From positions 1-64,000 of the forward strand of contig NZ_JACIJF010000006.1 in NCBI RefSeq assembly GCF_014199255.1: DNA of 64,000 nucleotides. Reading direction: 5' to 3'. Source of the stretch: Sphingomonas xinjiangensis. GTDB taxonomy: Bacteria; Pseudomonadota; Alphaproteobacteria; Sphingomonadales; Sphingomonadaceae. Under the pieces are notes generated by a model. That model ran no database searches. It saw only the letters and a list, made by a program, of their open reading frames with translations, and was not told where the DNA came from. The position numbers were made by a program, and so were the translations under genes. Below are positions 1-14,399 of this stretch, piece after piece. How positions within the stretch are numbered: position 1 is the first letter of the stretch; each line of letters begins with the position of its first letter.

Positions 1-181
1 TTTACCCGATCTCAATAGCCCCAACCCATGACAACACCGTGACGCAAAACAACGCCAACCCAACGCCCCACAACGCCGAATCGCTCACGACTCAGATACC
101 TGATGCGCGTCGCCTGCCGGTTTTCGGCTCCTGCTCGCCGCGCCCGCCCGCCGAAGCTGGCCCCGGCCTGGCATGCGTAAA

Positions 182-1297
182 TCACGCGAGCTTCACGGCC
201 CGATGTTCGCGCGCCGACCGGTAAATCGCTTCGATCAAACGTAGGTCTCGCAGCCCTTCCTCGCCGGGCACGAGCGGCTCGCGGCCGCTCATCGCACATT
301 CGGCGAAGTGATCGAGCTGCCCGACGAACTGGTTCTTGGGGAGCGCCGGCACGAAGCGCTGCTCGGTTTTACCGTTCGCGCGGACCCACATCTGCTGCCC
401 TGCATAGGAGGTGGCGGGCTCCAGGCCGACCCAGCCCTTGTCGCCGGTGACGCGGTACGCATTGTGGTTCGAGGTGTAGCGCGAGACGCAGTTCGCGATC
501 AGTCCCGAGGGGAAGCGCATCTGCCAGTCAATGCGGTCCTCCACGGTGCGGAAGCGCGGATCGCTGCGGTCGGTATACTCCATCGCGCTGATTTCGGCTG
601 GTTCCTCCCCGGCGAGATAACGCGCGGCGTTGAGGCTGTAGATGCCGATATCCATCAGTGAGCCGCCACCCGACATCGGCTTGTCCAGCCGCCACTGATT
701 GGGCTGCGCGTTGAAGCCATGTTCGGCGGTAATCAGCGCCGGCGTGCCGGCAAAGCCGCTCCGCACCAGTTCAATGGCATGGCGGTTGTGCGCTTCGAAG
801 CGCGAGCGGTAGCCGATCATCAGCTTGCGGTTCGCCTTGCGCGCGGCGGCGATCATCGCCTCGCATTCCGCCGCCGACACCGCCATCGGCTTTTCGCACA
901 GGACGTGCTTGCCGGCCTGGCTGGCACGAATCGAATATTCGGCGTGCATCGAATTGGGCAGGATCACATAGACCAAGTCGATGTCGGGATTGTCGCGGAT
1001 GCGGTCATATTCCGCATAGCTGTAGCGATGAGTCCTGGGGATGTTGTATTCGCTGCCGTAACGCTCCAGCTTCTCGGGCGTGCCGCTGACCAGCGCGGTC
1101 AGGCGCGCGAACTCGCACTCCTTGATGCGCGGCATGATTTGCCGGGTAGCGTAGCTGCCCAGCCCGACAATGGCATAGCCAAGCTTTCGTTTCGGCTGGT
1201 CCGCCGCGCAGGCGGCAGTAGGGAGAACGGCAGAGGCGATCGAGCCCACGCCAAGGAGTTGGACCATGTCGCGGCGGCTAAAAGCTTGCTTGTCCAT
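182..1297 (-). CDS. Tat-exported Gfo/Idh/MocA family oxidoreductase (glucose-fructose oxidoreductase-like)
   Basis: 371 aa NAD(P)-dependent sugar oxidoreductase-type protein. A twin-arginine motif (SRRDMVQLLG, residues 7-16) and a hydrophobic stretch ending near AACAAD point to folded export by Tat. A Rossmann motif (VGLGSYA) follows near residue 45, the family EKP motif is at 135-137 and the GGGSLMDIGIYSL motif lies in the C-terminal domain. The ATG at 1297 follows a strong AAGGAG. Zymomonas glucose-fructose oxidoreductase is the known Tat-exported member of this family; the substrate here cannot be read. It starts 44 bp after the stop of the upstream hybrid kinase on the same strand, so co-transcription with the sensors is likely (inference). 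Confidence 0.88.
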   Translation of the reverse strand: MDKQAFSRRDMVQLLGVGSIASAVLPTAACAADQPKRKLGYAIVGLGSYATRQIMPRIKECEFARLTALVSGTPEKLERYGSEYNIPRTHRYSYAEYDRIRDNPDIDLVYVILPNSMHAEYSIRASQAGKHVLCEKPMAVSAAECEAMIAAARKANRKLMIGYRSRFEAHNRHAIELVRSGFAGTPALITAEHGFNAQPNQWRLDKPMSGGGSLMDIGIYSLNAARYLAGEEPAEISAMEYTDRSDPRFRTVEDRIDWQMRFPSGLIANCVSRYTSNHNAYRVTGDKGWVGLEPATSYAGQQMWVRANGKTEQRFVPALPKNQFVGQLDHFAECAMSGREPLVPGEEGLRDLRLIEAIYRSAREHRAVKLA

Positions 1298-1341
1298 CTG
1301 ACGCTCCTTGGCTGGGCGAGAAGTTCTACATCCGTCGATTT

Positions 1342-3408
1342 CTAGGCGACCTGCTCCTGACGCAACACCGGCACGGTGCCGAAAAGCGCGGCTTGCAGCT
1401 GTTCGGGGCTGAACGGCTTTTCGAGAATGCCCACCGCATCGCAGGCGTTGAGACTGTCTACATCGGCATAGCCGGTGACGATCAGCGCAGGGATCTCCGG
1501 GCAGACATTCCGGATCTGGCGGACCAGCTCGGTCCCCGATGTGCGCGGCATTGCGTAGTCGGTGATCAGCACGTCGAACGCCTGCGGATCCTGGCGCGCG
1601 AGCTCCACCGCCGAAACAGCGTCGGCGGTGTGCGTCACCCGGTGCCCGAGATCCTCCAGCAAGGCCGCAGTGGTCGTGCGGACAGCGTCGTGATCGTCCA
1701 CCAGCAGGATGTTGAGCAGCGGCGCCACACCGACCGTTTCGACGAGCAGCGGTACGAGGTCGGCCTGCTGCGCTGCGCCGTCGGGCAGCCAAATCTCGAC
1801 ACAGGTGCCCTTCCCCACTTCGCTGTCCACGCGCACCGCACCGCCCGATTGCTGCGCAAACCCATAGACCATGCTGAGCCCTAGTCCGGTGCCCTTGCCC
1901 ACGGCTTTGGTCGTGAAAAAGGGTTCGAGCACCTGGTCGAGGAGATGCTGCTCGATCCCGCAGCCAGTGTCGCGAACCGACAGGACGACATAGCGGCCGG
2001 ATGCGAGGTCGCCGCCCACCTGTGGCGCGATGTCGATCGTGGCGTTGCGCGCGGACACCGTGATCGTGCCACCTTCGGGCATGGCGTCGCGCGCGTTGAT
2101 GACGAGGTTCATAAGCGCGAGCTCGAGCTGGGCGGAGTCGGCGAAGACCGGCGACACCCCGGGTTCGAGCGACCATTTCAGCTCGACCAGCCCGCCGAGC
2201 GTGTGCGCCAGAAGGTCGGTCACCGAGGCCGAGAGATTGTCGATCCCGATCACCGCAGGTGCGAGCTTTTGCCTGCGGGCGAACGCCAGCAGGTGCTTCA
2301 CCAGCCCCGCCCCCTGCTCGGCCGCGTGGCGAGTCATGCCGACGATCTTCTGTTGATCTTCGGTGAGCGTAATCCGCCGCTCGATCATGCCCAGACCGCC
2401 CAGCACCGCCGCCAGCAAATTGTTGAAGTCGTGCGCGATGCCACCCGTCAGCTGGCCGATCGCATCCATCTTGCGCGCCTGAATCAGCTGGCTTTCCAGC
2501 TCCTTGCGCTCGGTAACGTCGAGCAACGTGCCGGCATATTCGACTGGACTCCCCTCGGCATTGCGCAGCAGCACGGCCTGGTCGAGGAAGTGCTTGTACT
2601 GCCCGTCGGCGCACTGCCAACGATATTCGACCGATAGCGAACGGCCAAAGGGCCGACCCGCCATGGCGTCGATCACGCGGGCGCGATCCTCGGGATGAAG
2701 CCGATCGATCCAGATCGACGGATCACGGGCGATCTCCTGGAACGCGTAGCCCGTCACTGCGGCGAAGTTGCCGCTGACGAACTTGGGCACGCGGGGGCTG
2801 GCGTGCACATCTTCCAGATACAAAATGATCGGCAGCGATTCGATGATCGCTTCCTGACGCTGTTGCGCCCGCCGCAATTCCTGTTCCACCCGCAGCCGTT
2901 CGGCATTGGCGCGCAGATTGGCGTCGAGCAGCGCCTGTTCCTGCCGCGCCTTGCGCTGGATCTCCTTGGTCATCGAGAACAGGTCGACGAAGACCGCCAC
3001 CTTGGAGCGTAGGATGGTGGGATCGACCGGTTTGAAGACGTAATCGACCGCGCCCATTGAATAGCCGCGGATCAGGTGCTGGTCTTCCTTGTTCACCGCC
3101 GACAGGAACACTATTGGCACGCGCTTGGTCTGCTCGCGCGAGCGGATGATCTGGGCGGTTTCGTAGCCGTCCATGCTCGGCATGTAGACGTCGAGCAGAA
3201 TGACGGCGAACTCGCCCTTCAATAGCTGGCGCAGCGCCTCCTCGCCCGAATTGGCTACCACCACATCGGCCACATCTTCCAGCACGGTGGACACGGCGAG
3301 CAGGTTGCGTTCGTCATCGTCGACCAGCAGCACGCGGGCACGAGGCATCGGGCCTTCCTCGGCAGAGGAAAGCGCCAGCGTCTGTGCAGGCGACAGGGTT
3401 GCGTGCAT
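1342..3408 (-). CDS. Hybrid sensor histidine kinase: REC-PAS-HisKA-HATPase-REC
   Basis: 688 aa, no membrane segment seen, so probably cytoplasmic. Order: receiver domain (about 24-140, acidic VDDD at 29-32, phospho-acceptor Asp73), short coiled coil (145-190), PAS (about 190-300), HisKA with the phosphorylated His326 in GGIAHDFNN, HATPase (N box near 434-440, DTGCGI, GTGLGL at 507-511) and a C-terminal receiver (567-685, Asp617). A receiver at both ends suggests it takes phosphate from or passes it to a partner. It begins 7 bp after the stop of the giant HAMP kinase, with its ribosome site overlapping that stop, so the two are translationally close and likely form one signalling unit. Confidence 0.93.
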   Translation of the reverse strand: MHATLSPAQTLALSSAEEGPMPRARVLLVDDDERNLLAVSTVLEDVADVVVANSGEEALRQLLKGEFAVILLDVYMPSMDGYETAQIIRSREQTKRVPIVFLSAVNKEDQHLIRGYSMGAVDYVFKPVDPTILRSKVAVFVDLFSMTKEIQRKARQEQALLDANLRANAERLRVEQELRRAQQRQEAIIESLPIILYLEDVHASPRVPKFVSGNFAAVTGYAFQEIARDPSIWIDRLHPEDRARVIDAMAGRPFGRSLSVEYRWQCADGQYKHFLDQAVLLRNAEGSPVEYAGTLLDVTERKELESQLIQARKMDAIGQLTGGIAHDFNNLLAAVLGGLGMIERRITLTEDQQKIVGMTRHAAEQGAGLVKHLLAFARRQKLAPAVIGIDNLSASVTDLLAHTLGGLVELKWSLEPGVSPVFADSAQLELALMNLVINARDAMPEGGTITVSARNATIDIAPQVGGDLASGRYVVLSVRDTGCGIEQHLLDQVLEPFFTTKAVGKGTGLGLSMVYGFAQQSGGAVRVDSEVGKGTCVEIWLPDGAAQQADLVPLLVETVGVAPLLNILLVDDHDAVRTTTAALLEDLGHRVTHTADAVSAVELARQDPQAFDVLITDYAMPRTSGTELVRQIRNVCPEIPALIVTGYADVDSLNACDAVGILEKPFSPEQLQAALFGTVPVLRQEQVA

Positions 3409-3415
3409 TCCTACC

Positions 3416-8800
<5,385 letters not shown>

Positions 8801-8990
8801 GAATCACTCCTGGCGCTCTGCTTCCGAAGAAGGCGAGCTGGAAGGCCCCCCGGCCGCGCGGAGATATAGCAGGCCCTTGAATATAGGGGAAGGGAACCCC
8901 GTTTTCGCCGGATGCGGTTGCAGCTTCGCGCCAAAGCGTTAGGAACCTCGCCGGGAATGGGGGAGATCGTGGTGGGAGACGGCCCAAGGC

Positions 8991-9362
8991 ATGCCGGCCA
9001 AGCAAGAAGTTTCCAGCTTTATTCGATCCACCTTCCGCTCCGTGTGGTCGCTGGAGCTGTTGTGCTTTTTAAGCAAGCACCAGGACCGAGCCTGGCGGCG
9101 TGCCGAGTTGGTCGTCGCCATGCGCAGTAGCGACTTGGTGGTTTCGCAAAGCACCGACGCCCTAATCGCAGCCGGCCTGCTGGTCCAGGAAGCGTCGGAC
9201 ACGATCCGGTACTGCCCGGTCAATGAACAGGTCGGCCTTCTCGCCGCCGCGGCGGAGGAAATGTACGCGCAGCGCCCCGACGCCGTCCGCCGCATGATCG
9301 TCGCCGCGGCATCCTCATCGGTCAGCCAGTTCGCCGACGCCTTCAGGCTCCGGAGGGACTGA
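8991..9362 (+). CDS. Small protein of unknown function, possibly winged-helix-like
   Basis: 123 aa, soluble, not recognised as a named family. The middle section (FLSKHQDRAWRRAELVVAMR, then SDALIAAGLLVQ) reads like helix-turn-helix plus wing of a MarR/PadR-type fold, but the match is weak. No signal peptide. The start ATG lies in the gap divergent from the giant HAMP kinase, and the stop lies 2 bp before the next small membrane gene, so the three small genes 8991-9897 probably form one operon. The position next to the kinases makes a role in the same signalling circuit possible (inference only). Confidence 0.75.
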   Translation: MPAKQEVSSFIRSTFRSVWSLELLCFLSKHQDRAWRRAELVVAMRSSDLVVSQSTDALIAAGLLVQEASDTIRYCPVNEQVGLLAAAAEEMYAQRPDAVRRMIVAAASSSVSQFADAFRLRRD

Positions 9363-9364
9363 GC

Positions 9365-9643
9365 GTGACAACGGTCTTTCCGGCGGTGGTGTATCTGCTT
9401 TGCTTCGCCACCAGTGCGCTGTGCGCCGTGTTGCTGGGCCGCAGCTATCGCCGCAGCGGCGTGCGTCTGCTGCTGTGGAGCACAGCGTGCTTCGCGCTGC
9501 TGGCGCTCAACAACTTCTTTCTGGTCATCGACATGCTGTTGATCGCGTGGATCGACTTCAGGATCGTCCGGCTGCTGCTGTCCTCGTCCGCGGTGGCGGT
9601 GCTGTTGTTCGGCTTCATCTGGGATCTGGAGGAGGACGCGTGA
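9365..9643 (+). CDS. Small three-helix membrane protein (DUF5985-like)
   Basis: 92 aa with three predicted membrane helices: roughly residues 4-24 (FPAVVYLLCFATSALCAVLL), 33-53 and 68-86. It resembles short membrane proteins annotated as DUF5985 in sphingomonads and rhizobia; this is from memory and not verified. GTG or ATG-type start just after the stop of the gene before it. It overlaps the next gene by 4 bp (GTGA), and that gene encodes a similar protein, so the pair may form a hetero-oligomer. Function unknown. Confidence 0.75.
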   Translation: MTTVFPAVVYLLCFATSALCAVLLGRSYRRSGVRLLLWSTACFALLALNNFFLVIDMLLIAWIDFRIVRLLLSSSAVAVLLFGFIWDLEEDA

Positions 9644-9897
9644 TCCTGGCCGATGTCCTGGCTGGCGCCGTGACGGCGGGGTTCGCCACCGCCGCCTTGT
9701 TCTTCCTGCGCTTCTGGCGCGATACCCGCGATACGCTGTTCCTTTATTTCGCGACCGCGTTCCTGCTGCTGGGCATCAGCCAGCTCATCCTGGCGCTTGG
9801 CCCCATTCCCGACGAATATCGCGCCTGGGTGTATCTGGTGCGGCTGGCCGCGTTCCTGCTGATCCTGGGAGGCATCCTGCGGAAGAACCGGGGATAG
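9640..9897 (+). CDS. Second small three-helix membrane protein (DUF5985-like)
   Basis: 85 aa. The start is the GTG at 9640 inside the GTGA overlap with the preceding gene; a longer reading upstream in this frame is only a shadow of that gene. Three hydrophobic helices (VLAGAVTAGFATAALFFLRF, LFLYFATAFLLLGISQLILA, VYLVRLAAFLLILGGIL) with a short charged loop DTRDT between the first two. The charged loop and size match the neighbour, so these look like ancient paralogues translated in coupled fashion. No function can be assigned. Confidence 0.75.
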   Translation: MILADVLAGAVTAGFATAALFFLRFWRDTRDTLFLYFATAFLLLGISQLILALGPIPDEYRAWVYLVRLAAFLLILGGILRKNRG

Positions 9898-9970
9898 CTT
9901 GTCGCGAGTCGGTTGCAAGGATACGCCGAACTCGCAGTGCGTTGCGTGATCATCCTGGGAAAGGCCGATC

Positions 9971-10468
9971 ATGCAGTTGTCGATCAATGGTGAGACCTAC
10001 GCAGTCGAGGAGTTGGACGTACGCACGTCGCTGCTCGACCTGTTGCGCGAGCGACTTGGGCTGACCGGCAGCAAGAAGGGCTGCGATCATGGGCAGTGCG
10101 GGGCGTGCACGGTGCTGGTCAACGGGCGGCGCATCAACAGCTGCCTGACGCTGGCGGTGATGCACGAGGGGGACGAGATCACCACGATCGAAGGGCTGGG
10201 CACGCCCGAGGCGCTGCACCCGCTGCAGGCGGCGTTCGTGAAGCATGATGGATATCAGTGCGGATATTGCACGCCCGGGCAAATCTGCTCGGCGGTGGGG
10301 ATGCTGGACGAAGTTCGGCGTGGCTGGGCAAGCCATGTCACCGACGACGTCGCCGATGCGCCCCAACTGGATGATGCCGAGATCCGCGAGCGGATGAGCG
10401 GGAATATCTGCCGCTGTTCGGCATACCCCAACATCGTCGATGCGATCCGCGAGGTGGCGCAGGCATGA
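9971..10468 (+). CDS. paoA: Aldehyde oxidoreductase 2Fe-2S subunit (PaoA/YagT type)
   Basis: 165 aa. Carries both [2Fe-2S] domains of the xanthine oxidase family: plant-ferredoxin-type cysteines in CDHGQCGACTVLVNG, then the C-terminal helical domain with CGYCTPGQICSA and CRCSAYPNI. It passes electrons from the molybdenum site to FAD. Unlike E. coli PaoA it starts directly with MQLSINGETY and has no Tat leader, so this complex should stay in the cytoplasm. Overlaps the FAD subunit gene by 4 bp. The symbol is by analogy with E. coli paoABC; substrate is inferred to be aldehydes. Confidence 0.9.
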   Translation: MQLSINGETYAVEELDVRTSLLDLLRERLGLTGSKKGCDHGQCGACTVLVNGRRINSCLTLAVMHEGDEITTIEGLGTPEALHPLQAAFVKHDGYQCGYCTPGQICSAVGMLDEVRRGWASHVTDDVADAPQLDDAEIRERMSGNICRCSAYPNIVDAIREVAQA

Positions 10469-11451
10469 AGGCGTTCGAGTATAACCGCGCAGCGTCGGTT
10501 GAGGACGCGGTTGCGGGTGCCGCAGCCCCAGGTGCGCGGTTCATCGCGGGGGGCACCAATTTGCTCGACCTGATGAAATTGCAGGTGATGACGCCCGAGA
10601 CGCTGGTGGACATCAGCCGGTTGCCGCTGGATCAAGTCGAACATCTTGTCGACGCGGAAACGCGGATCGGCGCGTTGGTGCCTAATTCCGACCTGGCAGC
10701 CAACCCATTGATTCGGCAGCATTATACGGTGCTGTCCAAGGCGCTGCTCGCCGGGGCGTCGGGGCAGCTGCGCAACAAGGCGTCGACCGGTGGGAACCTG
10801 CTACAGCGGACGCGCTGCTATTATTTCTATGATCCTTCAATGGCTTGCAACAAGCGTGAGCCCGGCACCGGCTGTTCGGCGCAGCAGGGTTTCAACCGCA
10901 TCCTGGCCATTCTGGGCACGTCCGAACACTGTATCGCGACGCACCCGTCCGACATGGCCGTCGCCATGCGCGCGCTGGACGCCGTCATCCACACGCTGCG
11001 GCCCGACGGCAGCGAACGGGCGATCCCGATCGCCGATTTCTATCGCCTGCCCGGCGACACTCCGCATATCGAGACCGTGCTGGAGCAAGGCGAGCTGATC
11101 ACCACGATCACCCTGCCCCCGCCGCCACCCGGCGTGCAGCTGTACCGCAAGGTGCGCGACCGGGCGTCCTATGCCTTCGCGTTGGTGTCGGTCGCGGCGG
11201 TGATCGACGTGCAGGAAGGGCGCATCGCCGGCGCATCCCTCGCCTTTGGCGGGCTGGCGCACATGCCATGGCGCGATCCGCAGGTGGAAGCGGCGCTGAT
11301 CGGCCAAGCCCCCTCGCCCGCCCTGTTCGACGCCGCCGCCGACGCGCTGCTCGAAGGTGCGCGCGGCTATGGCCATAACGACTTCAAGATCCCGCTCGCG
11401 CGGCGCACGCTCGCCGCCGTGCTGCGCCAAGCGGTGGAGATGCACGCATGA
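10465..11451 (+). CDS. paoB: Aldehyde oxidoreductase FAD-binding subunit with 4Fe-4S insert (PaoB/YagS type)
   Basis: 328 aa. N-terminal FAD-binding domain (RFIAGGTNLLDLMK, then GNLLQRTRCYYF) and C-terminal CO-dehydrogenase flavoprotein domain. The segment RCYYFYDPSMACNKREPGTGC holds three closely spaced cysteines of the extra [4Fe-4S] cluster that separates PaoB from ordinary xanthine dehydrogenase subunits. Start ATG overlaps the paoA stop by 4 bp, and its stop overlaps paoC by 4 bp, giving fixed stoichiometry by coupled translation. Confidence 0.9.
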   Translation: MKAFEYNRAASVEDAVAGAAAPGARFIAGGTNLLDLMKLQVMTPETLVDISRLPLDQVEHLVDAETRIGALVPNSDLAANPLIRQHYTVLSKALLAGASGQLRNKASTGGNLLQRTRCYYFYDPSMACNKREPGTGCSAQQGFNRILAILGTSEHCIATHPSDMAVAMRALDAVIHTLRPDGSERAIPIADFYRLPGDTPHIETVLEQGELITTITLPPPPPGVQLYRKVRDRASYAFALVSVAAVIDVQEGRIAGASLAFGGLAHMPWRDPQVEAALIGQAPSPALFDAAADALLEGARGYGHNDFKIPLARRTLAAVLRQAVEMHA

Positions 11452-13667
11452 CCGAGACCGTCAGCCTGACGATGGACGAACCCGTCGCGCACAGCCTGCT
11501 CGACGAGGATGCCCAGGGCGTCATCGGCCGTCCGCTCAACCGCATCGACGGCCCGCTCAAGGTTGCCGGCAAGGCAACCTATGCCGCCGAATACCAGCTC
11601 GACAATCTCGCCCACGGCTTCCTGATCGGCGCCAAGTTCGGGCGCGGACGCGTGACGCGGATCGACGCCGAACAGGCGCGGACGATGCCGGGCGTGATCG
11701 ACGTGTTCTGGGATTTCGATCATTTCATCCGCAACCCCCAGCAGGGCGGGCAGAAATCCAAGCCGGTGCAGGGTGTCCGCGACGTGCAGTATTTCGGCGA
11801 GCCGATCGCGATTGCCGTCGCCGAGACGTTTGAGCAGGCGCGCGCCGCCGCGCATGCCGTGAAGGTCGAATGGATCGAAGAACCCGGGCTGTTCGACTTT
11901 GATGGGCGGCTGGATGAAGCCGTGACGCCGCCCGAGGGGGCGACCGAACCCTATGCGTGCAAGGGCGATATCGACGCGGCGATGGCGCAGGCGGCGGTCA
12001 CCGTCGACGCGGTGTGGACCACGCCGAGCCAGAACAGCGCGGCGATGGAGATGCACGCATCGATCGCCAGCTGGGACGACGAAGGCAATTTGACGGTCCA
12101 CGGCTCGTACCAGATGCCAGCGTCGGATCGGCAGCAACTCGCCGACGCGCTGTCGCTGCCGCCCGAGAAGGTGCGCATCGTATCGCGCTATGTCGGCGGC
12201 GGCTTTGGATCCAAGCTGGGCATCGCGCCGGAATCGGTCGCTTCGGCGCTGGCGGCCAAGGCCATCGGCCGGCCGGTAAAGACGGTGATGGCGCGCCAGC
12301 AGGTGTTCGACGCGACCGTGCGCCGATCCAATACCCGCCAGCGCATCCGGCTGGGCGCGACTGCGCAGGGCAAGCTGCTCGCAATCGGGCACGAGACGAT
12401 CGGCAGCAACCTGCCCGAAGAGGATTTCTTCGAGCCTGCGGGGATCGCCACCCAGTTCCTGTATGCCGGCGACGCGCGGCGGATCACCCATGATAATGTG
12501 CCGATGAACCGGCTATTGTCGGGATCGATGCGCGCGCCGGGGGAAGCGGCGGGCATGCTGGCGCTGGAATGCGCAATGGATGAACTGGCCGAGGCGCTGA
12601 AGCTCGATCCCGTCGCCTTCCGCAAGCTGAACGAGCCCGAGGCCGATCCGCAAAAGGAGCAGCCCTTCTCCTCACGCCGGCTGGTCGAATGCTATGACGA
12701 TGCCGCCGCGAAGTTCGGCTGGGAGCAGCGCAACCGCACGCCCGGCGGGCTGCGCCAGGGCGAGTGGCTGGTCGGACACGGCATGGCCGCGTCGGCACGA
12801 TCGAACAAGTTGCAGCCGTCCAAGGCGCGGGTGGCGGTGGAAGCCGATGGCCGCGTGGTGGTCGAGACCGACATGACCGATATCGGCACCGGCACCTACA
12901 CCATCCTGGCGCAGATCGCCGGCGAGCTGCTGGGGCAGCCGCTTACCCATGTCGAGGTGCGGCTGGGCGACAACCGCTATCCGCCGGGCGCGGGCTCGGG
13001 CGGGTCGTTCGGCGCCGGGAGCAGCGGCACGTCCGTGTATGTCGCGTGCCAATCCTTGCGCGAGCGGATCGCCGCGAAGCTGGGCGTGGCGGCCGATGGC
13101 GTCACCTTCAAGGACGGGCTGGTCATCGCGGAGAACCGCACCACGCCACTGGGCGAAATCGCCGGCGGCATGGAGGTGATCGGTGAGATCGAGCCGGGCA
13201 AGATGGATGAGGACGTGACGCAAGCCTCATACGGCGCGCATTTCTGCGAAGTACATGTCAACGCCCACACCGGCGAGATGCGCGTGAAGCGCTGGGTATC
13301 GAGCTTCGCCGCCGGGCGCATCCTCAACGAAAAGACCGCGCGCTCGCAGTGCATCGGTGGGATCGTGTTCGGCATCGGAGCGGCGCTGACCGAGGAAGCG
13401 GTGCACGACTGGCGCAACGGCAAGATCGTCAATCGCGACCTGGCGGAATATCATGTTCCCGCCCATGCCGATGTGCCGCACATCGAGGTGACTTTCCTGC
13501 CCGAGCGCGACGTGCATGCGAACCCGATGCAGGCAAAGGGCATCGGCGAGCTGGGGATTTCGGGTGCCGGCGCGGCGGTGGTGAACGCAATCTACAACGC
13601 GACCGGGATTCGGGTGCGCGACTATCCGGTGACGCTGGACAAGCTGCTGGCGGGGTTGCCGGCATAG
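11448..13667 (+). CDS. paoC: Aldehyde oxidoreductase molybdenum cofactor-binding subunit (PaoC/YagR type)
   Basis: 739 aa catalytic subunit of the xanthine oxidase family. The N-terminal aldehyde oxidase a/b hammerhead domain (about 35-145; GRPLNRIDGPLKVAGKATY) is followed by the molybdopterin-binding domains, with glycine-rich loops RYVGGGFGSK and AGSGGSFGAGSSGTS. The near-C-terminal KGIGELGISG carries the conserved catalytic glutamate. With the two upstream genes it should oxidise aldehydes to carboxylic acids with water as oxygen source. The cofactor-loading chaperone PaoD/XdhC is not in the window. A strong hairpin lies just downstream. Confidence 0.92.
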   Translation: MTETVSLTMDEPVAHSLLDEDAQGVIGRPLNRIDGPLKVAGKATYAAEYQLDNLAHGFLIGAKFGRGRVTRIDAEQARTMPGVIDVFWDFDHFIRNPQQGGQKSKPVQGVRDVQYFGEPIAIAVAETFEQARAAAHAVKVEWIEEPGLFDFDGRLDEAVTPPEGATEPYACKGDIDAAMAQAAVTVDAVWTTPSQNSAAMEMHASIASWDDEGNLTVHGSYQMPASDRQQLADALSLPPEKVRIVSRYVGGGFGSKLGIAPESVASALAAKAIGRPVKTVMARQQVFDATVRRSNTRQRIRLGATAQGKLLAIGHETIGSNLPEEDFFEPAGIATQFLYAGDARRITHDNVPMNRLLSGSMRAPGEAAGMLALECAMDELAEALKLDPVAFRKLNEPEADPQKEQPFSSRRLVECYDDAAAKFGWEQRNRTPGGLRQGEWLVGHGMAASARSNKLQPSKARVAVEADGRVVVETDMTDIGTGTYTILAQIAGELLGQPLTHVEVRLGDNRYPPGAGSGGSFGAGSSGTSVYVACQSLRERIAAKLGVAADGVTFKDGLVIAENRTTPLGEIAGGMEVIGEIEPGKMDEDVTQASYGAHFCEVHVNAHTGEMRVKRWVSSFAAGRILNEKTARSQCIGGIVFGIGAALTEEAVHDWRNGKIVNRDLAEYHVPAHADVPHIEVTFLPERDVHANPMQAKGIGELGISGAGAAVVNAIYNATGIRVRDYPVTLDKLLAGLPA

Positions 13668-13732
13668 ATCGAAGACTTCACAAGCAACCGTCCTGGAATG
13701 GGGCTAGCTGCCGTTATCGCTCGACCGAGCGC

Positions 13733-13771
13733 GGCGGCACGCGGCCTCCTTCCCGAAGGCCGCGTGCTGCC
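13733..13771. terminator. Long perfect hairpin between convergent genes
   Basis: CACGCGGCCT at 13738-13747 pairs perfectly with AGGCCGCGTG at 13757-13766, and flanking bases extend the stem. It sits between paoC and the oppositely oriented Yip1 gene, as expected for a bidirectional terminator. There is no T run on either side, so the function is inferred. Confidence 0.55.
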
Positions 13772-13787
13772 AGTTCGGTCCCGGGGC

Positions 13788-14399
13788 TCAGCGCAAGGCC
13801 GCGCCCGCGTTGAGCGCCACCATGCCGAGCACGAACGACACCACGATCACGCAGACCACGGTGACCACCGTGTAGAGCACGCCTTTTTCCTGCGGCGTGC
13901 GCATCAGCAGCGGCAGGCCCAGATAGAGGAGATAGAAGCCGTAGAGGCTCAGCAGCATGCCGAGCGGCGCGAGAACCGGGACGATCGAGAAGATGCCGCC
14001 GATATAGGTCGCGGTCATCGAATAGGCGGCAACCTTCATCGCCTGGATCATGTTCTTCACGCCGCCGAAGCTGGGTGCGAGCGCGTTGATGATCGCGCTG
14101 ACGATGAAGAAGCTCAGGATCGACAGCACATAGCCGGTGATTGCCGTGGCGACGACCGCCATCGGATCGGGCCGAACGGTTCCGACGAACGGCACCGGAA
14201 CGCCGAACACGATCTGGCCGATTGCGCCGGCGGCCGGCCCGATCGCCGCCAGCGGCACTACCCAGCCGAGCACGATGTCGCGCGGCGTCTTGGGCTCCGC
14301 GTCGATCCGCGCCCATTCGCCCTTGGGCTTGAGGATCATCGACTTGATCCGCTCGATCATGTTCGTCTGGGTCGAACGTCCGTCGAATTCGCTGGCCAT
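13788..14399 (-). CDS. Yip1 family membrane protein
   Basis: 203 aa. A soluble N-terminus with MIERIKSMILKPKGEWARI is typical of bacterial Yip1-domain proteins, followed by about five membrane helices (starting DIVLGWVVPLAAIGPAAGAI, then AVVATAITGYVLSILSFFIV, a central AYSMTATYIGGIFSIVPVLA, LLLSLYGFYLLYLGLPLLM and a final VVTVVCVIVVSFVLGMVAL). Function in bacteria is not established. Monocistronic and convergent with paoC; start ATG near 14399. Confidence 0.85.
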   Translation of the reverse strand: MASEFDGRSTQTNMIERIKSMILKPKGEWARIDAEPKTPRDIVLGWVVPLAAIGPAAGAIGQIVFGVPVPFVGTVRPDPMAVVATAITGYVLSILSFFIVSAIINALAPSFGGVKNMIQAMKVAAYSMTATYIGGIFSIVPVLAPLGMLLSLYGFYLLYLGLPLLMRTPQEKGVLYTVVTVVCVIVVSFVLGMVALNAGAALR

